A DNA stretch of 64,000 nucleotides from Acestrorhynchus altus (GCA_034509495.1 CM067503.1:15371669-15435668); one strand, 5' to 3'; counted from the stretch's first letter, positions 20,695 through 32,355 are shown. Notes: generated by a model from the letters alone, not told the origin. Numbers and translations: made by a program.

Positions 20695-22260
20695 CAGTGG
20701 GAAAATAAGTATTTAGTCAGTCTCAATTGTGCAAGTTCTCCCACTTAAAAGATGGGGAAGGCCAGATTGAGTGGCATCCTTGGTAGACCTCAACTATAGG
20801 AGAGACAAAATGTGAGAAAAAATTGAGAAAATAATTTTTGTCTGACTTTTAAAATTTATTTACAAATAATGGTGGAAAATAAGTATTTGATCTAACCCTA
20901 CAAACAAGCAAGATTTCTAGCTGTCACAGACCTGTAACTTCTTTTTTAAGAGGCTCTCTACACCCATTACCTGTATTAATGCACCTGTTTGAAGTCACGT
21001 TAACAGTATAAAGACACCTCTTACAGCCTCAAACAGTCACCTCCAAACTCCACTATGGTGAAGACGAAGAGCTATCGGAGGACTGGAAACCAGGTTGTAG
21101 ACCTCGCCAGGCTGGAAGACTGAATCTGCAATAGGCAAGCAGCTTGGTGTGAAGAAATCTACTGTGGGAGCAATAATTAGAAAATGGAAGACCTACAAGA
21201 CCACTACTAATCTCCCTGGATCTGGGGCTCCACGCAAGATCTCAGCCCGTGGGGTCAAAATGATCACCAAGAACCAGTGAGAAAAATCCCAGAACCACAG
21301 GGATCTATTGAATGACCTGCAAGCTGGGACCCAACGTTACAAAGGCTACCATCAACACTCTGGCATGGGACTCCAGATCTTGCAGTGCCAAGTGTCCCCA
21401 CTATAAGCCAGTCCATATCCCGAGCACGTCTGAGATTTGTAGAGAGCATTTGGATATTTCCCGGAAAGGTATTGGAAGATGTCATATGGTCAGATGAAAC
21501 CAAAGTAGAACTATTCGTAAAAACACAGCCTCTCGTCCTGTTTGGGAGGACAGTGAATGCTGGAGTTGCATCAAAGACACCATACCAACTGTGAAGCATG
21601 GGGTGTGACATCATGCTTTGGGCTGTTTCTCTACCAGAGGGACCAGACGACTGGTCGTGTGCATGAAAGAATGAATGGGGCCATGTGCATGAGATTTCAG
21701 GTGCAAACCTCCTTCCATCAACGAACGTGAAGATGAAACGTGGCTGGGTCTTTCCAGCACCTTGTGATCCCAAGCACTGCCAGGGGCAACGAGGTGGCCG
21801 TGAAACGTTTCCAAAGAGTCCTGGAGTGGCCTAGCCAGTCTCGATCTCAGCCCCGCTGAGAAACCTTTGGAGGAGTTAAAAGTCACGTGTTGCCTGCCCG
21901 ACAGCCCCAAAACATCACATTGCTCTGGGGATCTGCATGGAATGGGGCAACATGCAGCAACAGTGTGTACCAACCTTGTGAAGACTTAGAAAACGATTGA
22001 GCTTATGTTGCCAACAGAGGATATACAGCAAATGTGAGATGAACTTTTATTTATTATTAAAATACTTATTTCCCACCATTATTTGCAAATAAATTCTTTA
22101 AAAAGTCAGACAAAATTATTTTTCTAATTTTTTTTCTACATATTTTTGTCTCTCATAACGATTTAGAGATCTACCTATGATGTCAATTAACAGCCTCTCT
22201 CATCTTTTTAAGTGGAGCTTGCACAGTGGTGACTGACTAAAGTACTTATTTTCCCCACTG
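20695..22260 (+). mobile_element. Tc1-like DNA transposon, nearly full length, inactive
   Basis: A 1,566-bp element with inverted terminal repeats: the left end CAGTGGGAAAATAAGTATTT (20695 on) and the right end, read on the minus strand, CAGTGGGGAAAATAAGTACT (22260 down). Further subterminal inverted similarity includes AAAATAAGTATTTGATC and AATAATTTTTGTCTGACTTTT. The right end is followed by TA (22261-22262), the expected target dinucleotide. The body carries a degenerate transposase (21055-22000). Confidence 0.92.
21055..22000 (+). pseudogene. Tc1-like transposase, degenerate
   Basis: An ATG at 21055 (MVKTKSYRRTGNQ) begins a transposase of about 315 codons in the family, ending near the TGA at 21998-22000. 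Recognisable are the N-terminal helix-turn-helix region (KQLGVKKSTVGAIIRKWKTY, 21132 on), a GSGAPRKISARG-like GRPR block, and WSDETKVELF around 21490-21515 holding the second catalytic Asp. Stop codons and frameshifts occur throughout, for example TGA soon after KNQ near 21280. The enzyme would cut and paste the element through the TIRs. The 169-codon minus-strand frame over 21264-21773 is only a shadow. Confidence 0.88.
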
Positions 22261-22261
22261 T

Positions 22262-23630
22262 ACGTATTAAGTCCAGTTGTGCAGCTTTTGACTGCAATGT
22301 GTTGTTACACCTCAGGCAGTTTCTGAGGTGTTGGGAGGAAGCCTTGGGTTCACTCAGGTGCAGTTACAGCTTGATGGGAGGATGACTCTTCCCACTACAC
22401 CAGAGGACAAATGTCAGGGTGAAGCAAAGCTTCCATGCCCCAAGGCGCTGCATGCCACCAGGCAAACTCCAGTGCAGTCACTCCTTTTGTTCTTCTTTTG
22501 TGTAAAAAAAAGTGTAAAAAGAAAGAAGAAAAAACACCAGAAAATGAGAAGAAAATAGAGAGATAAAAATTAAAATCATGCTAAATAATGCTTTAGCTGT
22601 AACTGTGGGGGAGAGACACTTGAATAACATCCACTAACATCATATTATTTCATATTTTCTTAACATTTAAAATTAGTTAACCTAACTGACAGAGCAGCCT
22701 AAAGGGACTGTGTACTCTAAATTACTAAGGTGTGTTGGTGTAAATGATTGAGCTGTCTATGCACTGTGATGCATGTATTTTATTGGATTTTCCATATATG
22801 TAGTGTTGGTTTATGTAAAAAAATAAAAATAAAATAAAATAAAAACAGCCAGTACCAGCTGAATGAGTGGCTTTGAGGTTTGCTAGTTCTTAGGAAGGCT
22901 GGCAACCCTTTGCTATCCACTCTACTCTTACACATCCACCCAGCAGAGAGACTTGTGCTGAATAATCACTACTCTAAACTGTTCTGAAGGCAGCTCTGCC
23001 TCTGAGGCAGAACAAATACGGTTCAGAGAATAACCAATCAAAACAACACTTTAAGCAGAGCTTCATATGTGGATGAAAGGTTTGCAATTCATTCTGAGAA
23101 TTTTTATATGGTGTTGATCTCAGAAATCAAGCTAGCTTATTAGTTTTCTCTGAAATCCCTTTTCCACAAACTTGAAACAGGATCCATTGAGGATTGCAAA
23201 GTTTGTTCATAGCAGGAACAGGATTAGTACATTTATGTTGTAGTCTTCTACATCTAATCGCCAAATATTGATGTTTGATCCATGTTTGCTTCTTTGAGTA
23301 AGACAAATGTCTGTAACAACACAAATGTTTGGAGGTAGACTATATGCACTATCATTTTGTCACTTATATTTGCTGACACTGTGCAACGCCCTCTGTTAGT
23401 GACATATGTGTGACATATTCTACAGTTCCACTAAAATGGTGCTTAAATGTTGGATGGTTCACTTAAAAACACCCAACATTCTTATAGGCCTGACCTGAAC
23501 CAATTCAAGGACCAGAGTTTTTGTGGAAAAGGCTACATCAAATAATTTCTTAACAATTTCTTATAAGATGTTGGCATCTGCACATTGGAACCAAACAGAC
23601 CTTTATAGGTCTGAAAATTTGTGTAAAGAG
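22262..23630. other. No recognisable gene; small A-rich repeats
   Basis: Contains a purine-rich stretch at about 22505-22565 and (AAAAT)n at 22817-22846. A 76-codon ORF (22328-22558) ends in poly-Lys from the A-rich tract and is not credible. Confidence 0.4.
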
Positions 23631-23705
23631 AAAAAAAAAGAAAAGAAAACAGCCCCTCCTTTTCATTTTCCTCTGTAACCCAATATCTGGCTCCTTTTAA
23701 AAACT
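23630..23705 (-). repeat. Copy 2 (fragment) of the unclassified dispersed repeat family
   Basis: The minus strand reads GCCAGATATTGGGTTACAGA then GGAAAATGAAAAGGAGGGGC, matching the ATATTGGGTTATA...AAAATGAGAAGGAAGGGGCTG block of copy 1 (about 19950-19985). Confidence 0.55.
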
Positions 23706-24189
23706 CTACCATTTGAGAGAAAAGAGTATCAGATTCAAAATTTATTGTCTAATGATCCAACAAAAGTTTCAGATTAACCTGCTTCAGTGATTCTGGTTCC
23801 AGAGATAAGCACATAAAGTATTACCTTTGAACTAGTTGTAAAGGAGTGGAAGGTGTTTGAATAATGACAGTGGTATTACTGCTTGATCTAAGGTTTAAGG
23901 CCCATGGGTTGAGCAATCCAAAACATGCAATGAAGGTAGAAAGGCACCTGACTGAACATGTGGCATGAACCAGCCTAAGCCTCAATCAAATCAGCCATCA
24001 ACATTAAATCACAGTTCAACTGAGCTTGTGGGACAGTCAGGTCAGAATGACACACAAAGTTCAGGGATCTACTGCAGATGCCACTATGGAAGTAAGGAGG
24101 TAGTGGACACTATCACAACAATTCACTTTTTGCACATTTTGTTTTGTTATATCATTAAAATTATTTTTCCATATGAAAATTCCACACAT

Positions 24190-25262
24190 GATATCCCACG
24201 ATGACAGTGAGAAACATTTGTTTGAATATTTTGCAAATTTATTACAAATAAAAAACACAAATAGTCACAGCCTTTGCCATGACAGACAAAATTGAGCTCA
24301 GGGGCATCTTGTTTCCACTGATCATCCTTCAGATGTTTCCACAGCTTGATTGGACAGCTGTGGAATTCAATTGACTGGACATGATTTGGAAAGGCACACA
24401 CATGTTTTATATAAGGTCCAATAATAGACAGTGCATGTTAGAACACAAACCAAGCCATGAAATCATAGAAGTTTGGAACTTCCAGGACTCTTCATAGACT
24501 TGGCCGCTTAAAACTGCATGATCATGTAAGAGGGCCTTAGTCAGGGAGGTGACTAAGAGCCCAATGGTCACTCTGACAGAGCTCCAACATTGCTCTGTAG
24601 AGAGAACCTTCCAGAAGAACAATCATTTCTGCAACACTCCACAAACATTGAACATTTTGGACTGAATGTCAGGCATCATTTCTGGAAGACACCAGGCATT
24701 ATGTCACTGAGTGTCATGACAAGAGAGAAAACACAATAGAATAGTTCTATTTTATTCTATTCTATTCTAACAGGCAAGTGCAGATGAAAAACACCAGTTT
24801 AATAAAGAGAAAAAAAAACAAAGGCAAAATCTGGACAGTCCAAGTTCAAAAAACAGATCAAGCAACCATAATGAGTGCAATCAGGGAGAAAAGTCATCAA
24901 ATTACAGAAACGGAGTAGTAGAATAAAGGGACAAGACAGGAATTGGCAAAATAGGTCATACATGGATAAACTTACAGACTACCATACATCTTAGCCAGAA
25001 GCAAAACTCAGCCACGAACACCAAAACAGGGCAGGCTTACATATATGCATGAGAACAGGTTAAACATTAGAACTTCAGTGATGGGGAATGAGTACACGTC
25101 ATGTGATGCTGACGGTGCACAGGAGAATGGGGAGAGGTCAGATCACTGGAGGGGATGTGACACCAATCCAATACCTGTGCAATGAAGCATGGTGGTGGCA
25201 GCATCATGCTGTGGGGATGTTTTTCTGCAGCAGGAACTGGTGACTAGTCAGGAAATCACATT
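24190..25262 (+). mobile_element. Tc1-like DNA transposon, 3'-truncated, split by an LTR
   Basis: The left part (24190-24711) has the family's 5' region: TTTGCAAATTTATTACAAAT, ACATGATTTGGAAAGGCACA, AAACCAAGCCATGAAATCAT, then transposase blocks GGTCACTCTGACAGAGCTCC and GGAAGACACCAGGCAT. The reading resumes after an LTR at 25161 with CCAATACCTGTGCAATGAAG and GTGGTGGCAGCATCATGCTG and stops at about 25262. Same family as 10613-11412 and 54000-54821. Most of the central coding part and all of the 3' end are missing. Confidence 0.85.
24712..25160 (-). mobile_element. Solo LTR (gypsy-like) nested in the Tc1-like element
   Basis: On the minus strand starts TGTCACATCCCCTCC (25160 down) and ends TTGTCATGACA at 24712. 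TATA-like CATATATG lies near 25034-25050 and an ATTAAA-type signal near 24800, giving LTR order on the minus strand. Flanking Tc1 sequence resumes directly on both sides. No convincing TSD is visible. An (ATTCT)n tract sits at 24736-24769 near its 3' end. Confidence 0.65.
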
Positions 25263-27300
25263 CTGTTGTAGTGCCTTATCTTCATACTTTGCATACTGTT
25301 ACAGTGTGTTCCCAACAGCTAACATTGAGTAAAAACATGAAAAGGTTGTCAGTGAAAAAGCAGAACAAATTATCTTCTGAACTAAGAATATTTTAAGTCT
25401 ATTTCTGTTGTTTCTTTTTCTGCATTGCTCCAGATGTAAGTCTACATACATATTTGAACTGTATTCACAAACGGTTCCTGTATTCCCTGTATTCATGCCC
25501 CTGTATTCATACAAAAGGTTCATAGTTCTATATAGAACCATTTTCTTAACTGAAAAACCCTCAAAGAACCCAATTTTTTAGTGTGTATACTTCTAAAATC
25601 TCCAGCACGAGAAGCAGCTTTGAGAAGATGTGCATTCTGTTGTTTTACTGATATTAGTGACACCTCAAGTCATGGACAAGATATCTGGGATTTAAATAAC
25701 ACAGCCTCAAAGTCCTCTCTAACAGCAGTATAATGCTTTGCAGCACTAATCATGTTCTACTGCTTTATAATAATAAATATGAGGGTGTATAGACATTCTT
25801 CATAAAGAAATTTGCATTTCTGTTTTATATTTTACATATTTTTTAAAAGACCTGTTTAGCCTTTATATATTGAGAAACTATTTCTCTGTCTTTATTTGTG
25901 TCCTTATTTCACTGAATATTGAAATAGGTGTACACCAATTAACTGATCCCCTGTGTTGGTCTCATTTAAATACAATCGAAAGCATGTTGCTGGCTAGTGG
26001 CGGTCAATGTGTATGATGTATAGGTTTTAACCATCATGTATCATTTTAACCCTGTGCTGATTGGTGCAATTCAAAGAACAATTCAACGAAATACCTGACA
26101 GCCCACTACTGACATGACATTTGTGTCCACTTGTGAACACAGCTGTAAATATTGTAAACTCTAGTGGGGTTGTATTGACATAAACTGACCACTAGACGGT
26201 GACAGAGACTGCCTGACAAACCACACATCAACTTAGTAATTGGACTGTTTATATTTACTTATTTTAGAGGTAATTTAAACGAGTTTTTAATGTATCATGA
26301 AACATTTGCATAGCAAATTCCTGATTCTTAATTAATTAATTGTTTTCCTAAACTGATTAAAGAACAAAATATTGTATTACTAAACTTTTTCAATTTTCAT
26401 CATCAGTATGATCAGTGGTCAGAATTGGACAACAGGTACATGATTAATCATGCATGGAAATTTTAATTTTCACTACAGAGCATAAAAACCATGACCCCAC
26501 TTAATGTGCCAGCTTCTTCCTCTTGTCATATCAGAAAGGAACACTTAAAATCATGAATTCTCTTTTGTTAAATAAAGCCCCAACTTCTCTTTGACAGGAG
26601 GTTTGTAAGATCAACACAAGTCATAATTATTACTCAAGATGAATATCACAATATAGATTACTAGTTTAATTTCCTCTCCTTATTAGAATAAGTGCCTCTA
26701 TAAGCTCAGTACAATGGACACATAAAATGATTATCATTATGACAATTTCTCATGAAACATAATTTTCATTTTGCCTAATGTCTGGCCATTGCCTGGTATT
26801 TTCACACTTCTATGGTTGTCTATTACAGTTGTCAAGTGTATTTATCACACCAAAAGGTCAGTATGCAGTGAAAAGTCCTAAAACATTTGTCGAATGAAAA
26901 AGCCCTCCAACAATATTTGCCCATTATTTTTCATCTGAGACTGGTGGGCAAACCTAATTGAAACTTCATTCAAACGTCAAACAGATGCAGCTCATAGACA
27001 ATTTAGGTAAAAATGTGACCACACAGAACAGTTAATTTCAGTCATTGTCAAATATCAACCTCAAACATTCAGCTAAGGCTTAGGTGTTCATGTCCACCAT
27101 TGAAACAAGAGACATATGGTTGTTGTTGTTGTTTTTTTGTTTGTTTCTTTGTCTTCTTCTATTCTTTTCAGCAGTTAGAGTCTCATAATAAGCATTACTG
27201 TGTTGTGTGATATGTTTAAAAACCAGATGGAAACAGTAGCCAGAAACAATGCTCTAGTAATAGTAATGGAGTAATGTAGTAAAAGTGAAATAATAACTTA
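25262..27300. other. No recognisable gene
   Basis: AT-rich unique sequence. A short inverted repeat, TCTAGTGG...CCACTAGA, lies at about 26160-26200. Nothing else supports a call. Confidence 0.4.
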
Positions 27301-27304
27301 TGGG

Positions 27305-27566
27305 AAATGTCTGTGTGGAGTTTTGCATGTTCTCCCCATGTTTGTGTGGGTTTCCTCTGGATACTCTGGTTTCCCCCACAGTCATGTGGGTAGATGAATT
27401 GGTGACTCTAAAGTGTGTGTCCTTGGTGTGTAGGGCCCACCTCCAGTGGTGGCGCCCTGTCTAGGGTTGTTTCCTTATGCATATTATCCAGGTGCATAAC
27501 CTATTCAGGAATAATCGGTGTAGAAAATGGTTGGATGGATGGATGGATGGATGGATGGATGGATGG
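27305..27566 (+). mobile_element. SINE-like teleost repeat with (GGAT)n tail
   Basis: TGTGTGGAGTTTTGCATGTT CTCCCC, GTGGGTTTCCTCTGG, TACTCTGGTTTCCCCCACAG, GGTGACTCTAAA, then ...GAAAATGGTTGGATGGAT and (GGAT)n at 27532-27566. This is the widespread fish repeat that ends in GGAT units. The tRNA-like head is missing, so the copy is 5'-truncated. Related copies: 36570-36720, 39658-39928 (both minus) and 61078-61385 (plus). Confidence 0.75.
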
Positions 27567-27659
27567 GTTTCTTTTTTCTTCAGTCTGGTCTACAACCACT
27601 GTTTACTAATGAAACACAGACAATCAGATATCAAACAATTTGAACAGAGAATGTTAATC

Positions 27660-27775
27660 TTTGATAACCTTTACCCCAACTGAATCCTAAACTTAACATA
27701 ACCTTAACCCTTACTGTAACCATAACTCTGATTTAAAGTTATCCAAACACTTAACCTATACCCAATCTTCACCAT
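27660..27775 (-). repeat. Degenerate telomere-like tract
   Basis: CCTAAACTTAACATAACCTT, AACCCTTACTGTAACCATAA: complement of the GTTAAGGTTAGGGTTA words at 40.3-41.4 kb. Confidence 0.4.
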
Positions 27776-27904
27776 AGAACAATAGAATTATAATTTCTAT
27801 ACCTGTTAGTAACCTTTCTTTTTCAGTAACTCCATAACACAGACAAGCTGCATGCTGTAGCTTTGCTGTATTCTCCGTACCTCTTAATATATATGGCAGT
27901 TTTG

Positions 27905-28780
27905 CTTTTTATGTTCCACTAATGGACAATGAAATATTTGTGCAAATGTTCTTGAAGGAGATGGGTTTTAAGTCTGTGTTTGAAGACAGTGAGTGACTCC
28001 CAAGGGAAGCTCGTTCCAGCATTTTGGTGCCAGAACAGAAAACATTGTAGATGCTTATTGCACTTGCATCCTGAGGGATGGTGGGTCATACTGAGCTGCA
28101 CTTGATGCTCAAAGGGCTCTTGGAACAGACTGAGTTTTGACTATTGCCATCAAGTACGGTGGGGCTGGTCAAATTTTTGGCTTTGTAGGCCAGCATCAAG
28201 GTTTTAAATCTGATGCAGGCAGCTACCTGATACCAGTGAGGTGCCTGCAGAAGAAATTTACATACAGGATTTAACTTGGGAACATTGAAAATTAAGTCAT
28301 GCGGCTGCATTCTGGATGAGTTGCAAGGGCCTGATGGTCCACATGGAATGGGCAGCTAGAAGGAGTTGCAGTTGTCTAGTCTTGAAATGACAAGAGACTG
28401 AACAAGCCTCTCTAGACAGAAAAGGATGAATTCTCCTAATGTTTTAAAGGAGAAATCTGCATCTACCAAGTCAGATTTGCTGCAGGGTCATCTACAAGTA
28501 CTCAAAGGCTCTGTGCTTCTGCAAATGGAGTGATCAGTGAGTTCTCAAAGGAAATGGTAAGATCTGGGTGAGGACCAATGGTTCCAGGAATGAATAGCAG
28601 TTTAGTCTTGCTCATCCATGATGAGACGTCATTGAGGCAAGCTGAGATGCGAGATGAAACCTGAATGTCAGAAGATGGGAAAGAGAGGATTAGTTGAGTG
28701 TCACCAGCATAGCAGTGGTAAGAAAACCCATGGGAGCTTATTACTCTCATTCCTTGTTGATAGAAATTCACTTTACTGTA
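27905..28780 (-). mobile_element. L2-type LINE fragment
   Basis: The minus strand encodes ISSHGFSYHCYAGDTQLILS (family ...HGFSYHxYADDTQLYLS, the RT active-site region, with the first Asp changed to Gly), ISACLNDVSSWM, FKTLMLAYKAKN and FKHRLKTHLLQ, the last being the usual C-terminal end. Blocks are in correct order with gaps and frameshifts. 5'-truncated and dead. It is a different LINE group from the jockey-like copies. Confidence 0.82.
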
Positions 28781-29280
28781 GACTCTGACACTAGTTTTTC
28801 AGCACCTTTTAGTTCATGGAAGGCCTATAAGTTCTTCTCAAAATTTGGGTGTTTTAGACATTGCCAAACTGGTTATGCCACCTAATATCTTCCATACAAT
28901 TGTTTGAAGTGATAATCTTGATAAACCTGCAGTTGTTTATATGGTCTAAATGGTCTCCAGAGACATCCTATTTTAATCATAAAACATATAATCTTCCTTC
29001 TCAGATGTGCATTAAACTCCTGAGAAATTAGAACTGTGTAGGTAAGTTTATATAGACTGGCCAGGAAAATGTCCATATATATATATGGGTCACCATGCAT
29101 TAAATGTTACCAACACTGAGTAACACAGAGTACAAATGAGTAACAATGGGTGCCTTGCTGACGTGTTTTAATGCATGGTGGCCACATACATACAGTACTT
29201 TAACTTTATGATATGATAAAGAGATGATCTTTTGATCCTTTTTTGTAGGTGTTTTAATAATTGTCCAAGAAAGCAATATT
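28780..29280. other. No recognisable feature
   Basis: AT-rich, short ORFs only. Confidence 0.4.
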
Positions 29281-29455
29281 AATACATTCATAAAATCTAT
29301 GCAGTGTCCTGTGATGTCCAAATTTCTTTCAATTTTACTGGTTCACTGTTTACGTCCAGGATCTGGGCAGTGAACGTCATGTCTACAAATCACATGGACA
29401 TTCTTGAGGACACACTGAATGGCTCTAAGGTCACCTACTCCATTGAAAAACATTA
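29281..29455 (+). other. Coding-like open stretch, unidentified
   Basis: An open frame of about 58 codons ends at TAG 29453-29455 with varied composition (TSRIWAVNVMSTNHMD, ILEDTLNGSKVTYSIEK) and no repeat similarity. No clear acceptor is placed. It might be part of an exon or simply a chance frame. Confidence 0.2.
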
Positions 29456-29613
29456 GCCAAATCCTTTTCATTTTTTCTCCCTCCCCCCTCCCAAACTCCA
29501 CTCTCTCTAACTCCCTTCTGTTGTTGATGTGATCAAGAGTGACAAGGACAAGAGCGAGGTGTGTTTGAATCTCATTTCACACCTTTTCTCACAATATTTT
29601 TTTTCTTTTCTAG

Positions 29614-29685
29614 ACAACGTGAAATTGAATTGCAGATGTCAATATGACCCTCACCTCTGTGTGGAAGCAAGGCCCAGTGGACAAG
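29614..29685 (+). CDS. Candidate 72-bp internal exon, Cys-containing
   Basis: A long pyrimidine tract (TTTTTTTTCTTTTCTAG, ending 29613) precedes a 72-base segment followed by GTTAGT (29686). Only one frame is open through it. It starts and ends in phase 1, so the exon is symmetric, and it reads NVKLNCRCQYDPHLCVEARP with three cysteines. This could be a small exon of an extracellular protein. I do not recognise it; such signals also arise by chance in 64 kb. Confidence 0.3.
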
Positions 29686-30239
29686 GTTAGTGTGAAACTT
29701 TGCAGGTGAAATATGACCACTGGCTAGAGCAAAGCAGAGTGTTTATTAACATCTGAGCACCAGGTGTCTATTGCTAAGTCATGTCATTCCTGTTACAGAA
29801 GGAAGATGAAAAGCTAGAAAATATGGTGCCCTTTTGTGTGTTCCAAATATATATTGGAGTATTGTGATAATTGAGAAATAACAAAATGAGATCATTGGTT
29901 TGTTAGGTATCTCAACACATTGAAGCACTATATTATTTTATTCCATACCAACAATAGTATAAGAAAGTAAACTGGCCATTCCACAGAACTGGACTAAGGT
30001 ATTGTATAAGGTGATGTATATTTACACAGTCATACCTTGGATTTCTGTTTCTTCTTATTTGTTTTTTATCATGTATCTTGTGTGGCAGTCTATAAGATAT
30101 ATAGACATCATTCCAAATTTTTCAAAACCAGATTGTTCAATATGAATGTGAGATTTGGTTTTGTATACATTTCAAATTGGAAATACAGTTTTCACATAGC
30201 AACATGTTTCCCCCATAGGAATGAATGGAGTACAAAAGT

Positions 30240-30530
30240 TATCTTCTTAGCAACACCCAGCCAACCACATGGAGTACCATAGGAACCACTGGGCAACACC
30301 CTAGTGACCACCTGGGATTCCACAGCAACCACCAGTAATACCATAGCGACAATAGCAACTAATGAGCAACCACTTTGTAAAACCTTGGATACTATAGCAA
30401 CCTTTTAGCAATGCCACATCTATCAAGCAACTCCATTCACCAGGCAACACTATAGAAGCACTATAACAACCACCTTGTACACCATAGCAATCATGTAGCC
30501 AAAAGAGTTTCACCCTACTGGCCATGTTGC
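30240..30530. repeat. Degenerate minisatellite with ATAGCAACCA core
   Basis: Repeated variants of CCATAGCAACCACC, CTAGTGACCACCTGG, ATAGCAACCTTTTAGCAA, spaced roughly 15-30 bases. This decayed tandem repeat type is common in fish. The 114-codon minus-strand ORF over it (30301-30645) follows from the repeat and is not a gene. Confidence 0.65.
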
Positions 30531-30989
30531 AACAGCCTATTAACTGCCTATAACTGAGAAACACAAAATATGTGCTATCATTCAGGTAGCACTTCAGGTA
30601 ATTCACTTTTCTAGTTATTGATAACACATCTATTTCAGCAGACATTCAGACCACACACACACTCTGATCACTTTGAATAGCTAATAAAATGATAATGCTT
30701 GCATGGTTGATATAACCCCAAATTCCTATTGTTGCTAACATTATAATAATACATAAACTTACTTTGTTTTACATTTCAATAATTTGATTCCGTCACCATA
30801 AATGTGAGGATTCAAATAATGAGAAATTGAGTAGGAACAACCTTTGTGAGGAATATGGTTTGATCAATTAGAAAAATGTCTTTATATTTGGGTTCGGGTG
30901 AATTTGTGGAACATTTTGAAAAAAAAAACAAAAAACACCCAGTCAGCCAAGCAGAACTTTTATAAAGTTTCTGAAGTCTTAGAGAGTAG

Positions 30990-31008
30990 GAGAGAGAGAG
31001 AGAGAGAG

Positions 31009-31076
<68 letters not shown>
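30990..31076. repeat. (AG)n(TG)n compound microsatellite
   Basis: About 11 AG units followed by about 31 TG units, uninterrupted. Confidence 0.97.
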
Positions 31077-31077
<1 letters not shown>

Positions 31078-31328
31078 TGTGAAATTTCATCATTAAAAAT
31101 TTCAGTTCTCCTCCTGCGTGGCTTGACAAGCATAGAAACATACACTAAGTCATCATAATAATACATAATGCAGCACTAGGTACCAAGGAGACAACGCTGA
31201 GAGCACCGCCCACTTCATTAATTCCCCCATAATGCCACCTCATACAATTCCCTGGGGGTGGCAGCTAACGTAATCTGAATCTTAAACGCCTATCATCGTG
31301 GCCGCCTCTGTTTGTCCTATTTAAATGA

Positions 31329-31329
<1 letters not shown>
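31077..31329. other. Unique spacer between two complementary dinucleotide blocks
   Basis: Complex sequence of mixed composition, with CCTGGGGGTGGCAGCTAACG and TCATCGTGGCCGCCTCTGTT, no coding signature and no repeat similarity. A candidate conserved non-coding element. Confidence 0.25.

Positions 31330-31402
<73 letters not shown>
31330..31402. repeat. (AC)n microsatellite
   Basis: About 36 uninterrupted AC units, complementary to the (TG)n block at 31013-31076. Confidence 0.97.
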
Positions 31403-31404
<2 letters not shown>

Positions 31405-31879
31405 GGCATGGACACAAAATAAAAGGCCCTGTAACATTTTGTTTTCTAGGTATGTTAGGGCTTTCCTTTACTTTACACTGTGTCCAGTGTATTATGCTTT
31501 TCTTTTTATTATTTGAGTTGTACACCATTAAACTTTTTCTATATTCAGGAAGAGCTGTACACTATCCTGAATGTAATTCATTTCCAGTCAAAAAGGTCAT
31601 TGAGCACAAATTTTCATTTTTCACCAGGTTAAAAAAAATAAAGATAAATATATATTTATATTTTGAAAAGAAAATTACAGAGAGGCTGCAAAAAATATTT
31701 TAGTAGTTAGTGTGTCAACCTTTACTATGTAAGAGACTTTCTATCAATTTATCAGGTTTTCTGCAGATGTTCTAGGTCAAAAACCCTATATTTTAACCCT
31801 AAATATTTAGTGGAATATTTCCATAATTTGACATACTCTTATTTACCAAAACAATAAAACAGTATTTAAAGGGGACAGT

Positions 31880-31975
31880 TACACATGCCAGATATTGTTA
31901 TTTTGAGGAGATCATAGGTTACTCATATTTATCTTCATTTGAGATGTAAATATGAAGAAAAGTGTAATATTTGTA
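31880..31975 (-). repeat. Copy 3 (fragment) of the unclassified dispersed repeat family
   Basis: The minus strand reads CATACAAATATTACAC, TTACATCTCAAATGAAGATA, GTAACCTATGATCTCCTCAA, AACAATATCTGG. These match the ACATACAAATATTT / CATCTCAAATGAAGA / ATCTCCTGAAAATA-CAATATCTGGAA blocks of copies at 20300, 49530 and 56220. Confidence 0.5.
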
Positions 31976-32002
31976 TGCATTGACCATATTTTATTCAAAA
32001 AT

Positions 32003-32355
32003 TGTCAGGTATTTTTTGTGTTTGGCTCCGCTGTCAGTCTATTCATGTCATCACTGTTCTGTTTTGTTTTGGTTTCCCCATGTTTTCCTTAGCACATGTT
32101 TAGTTTTGGTCTTGTCTCTGCCCTTTCTCCATCCCCATTTCCACCTGTGTCTCATTTATAACTCTGCCCAGGTCATCATTCAGTCCCAGGTGTGTCACTT
32201 TCTGTCTGTGTATTTAAGTTCCCTTTTCCAGTTGGTCTGTGTGAGTCTTTTGTTTAATGTCAGGGTGTTTGCTCTGTATTTGTTTCTGTATTTGGTTGAT
32301 TAATAAATCCTCAAAACTTTGTGAGAACATCTGCCTCTCTTTGTCTGCTCTGACA
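32003..32355 (+). mobile_element. 5' LTR of the compact LTR element
   Basis: 353 bp, TG...CA. TATTTAAG at 32211-32218 is the likely TATA box and AATAAA at 32302-32307 the likely poly-A signal, in the order and spacing of an LTR. Confidence 0.85.

Noticed and set aside
21264..21773. 169-codon minus-strand ORF
   Set aside because: It lies antisense to a degenerate Tc1-like transposase and has no family signature; it is a shadow frame.
29569..29575. Micro-exon AGTGACAAGGACAAGAGCGAG (about 29538-29558) joined to 29614
   Set aside because: The only open frame of 29614-29685 would place a TGA in the micro-exon, so the two cannot be spliced together in frame.
30240..31402. CRISPR-like array
   Set aside because: Repeats are degenerate minisatellite or dinucleotide units without regular spacers, and the genome is vertebrate.
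31265..31528. ORFs of alternating His/Thr, Cys/Val (also at 30812-31166 and 31325-31516)
   Set aside because: They are translations of (CA)n/(TG)n microsatellites.
31971..32303. 110-codon Leu/Val/Cys-rich ORF that looks like a membrane protein
   Set aside because: It is the T-rich 5' LTR of the compact element read in frame; hydrophobicity follows from pyrimidine richness.
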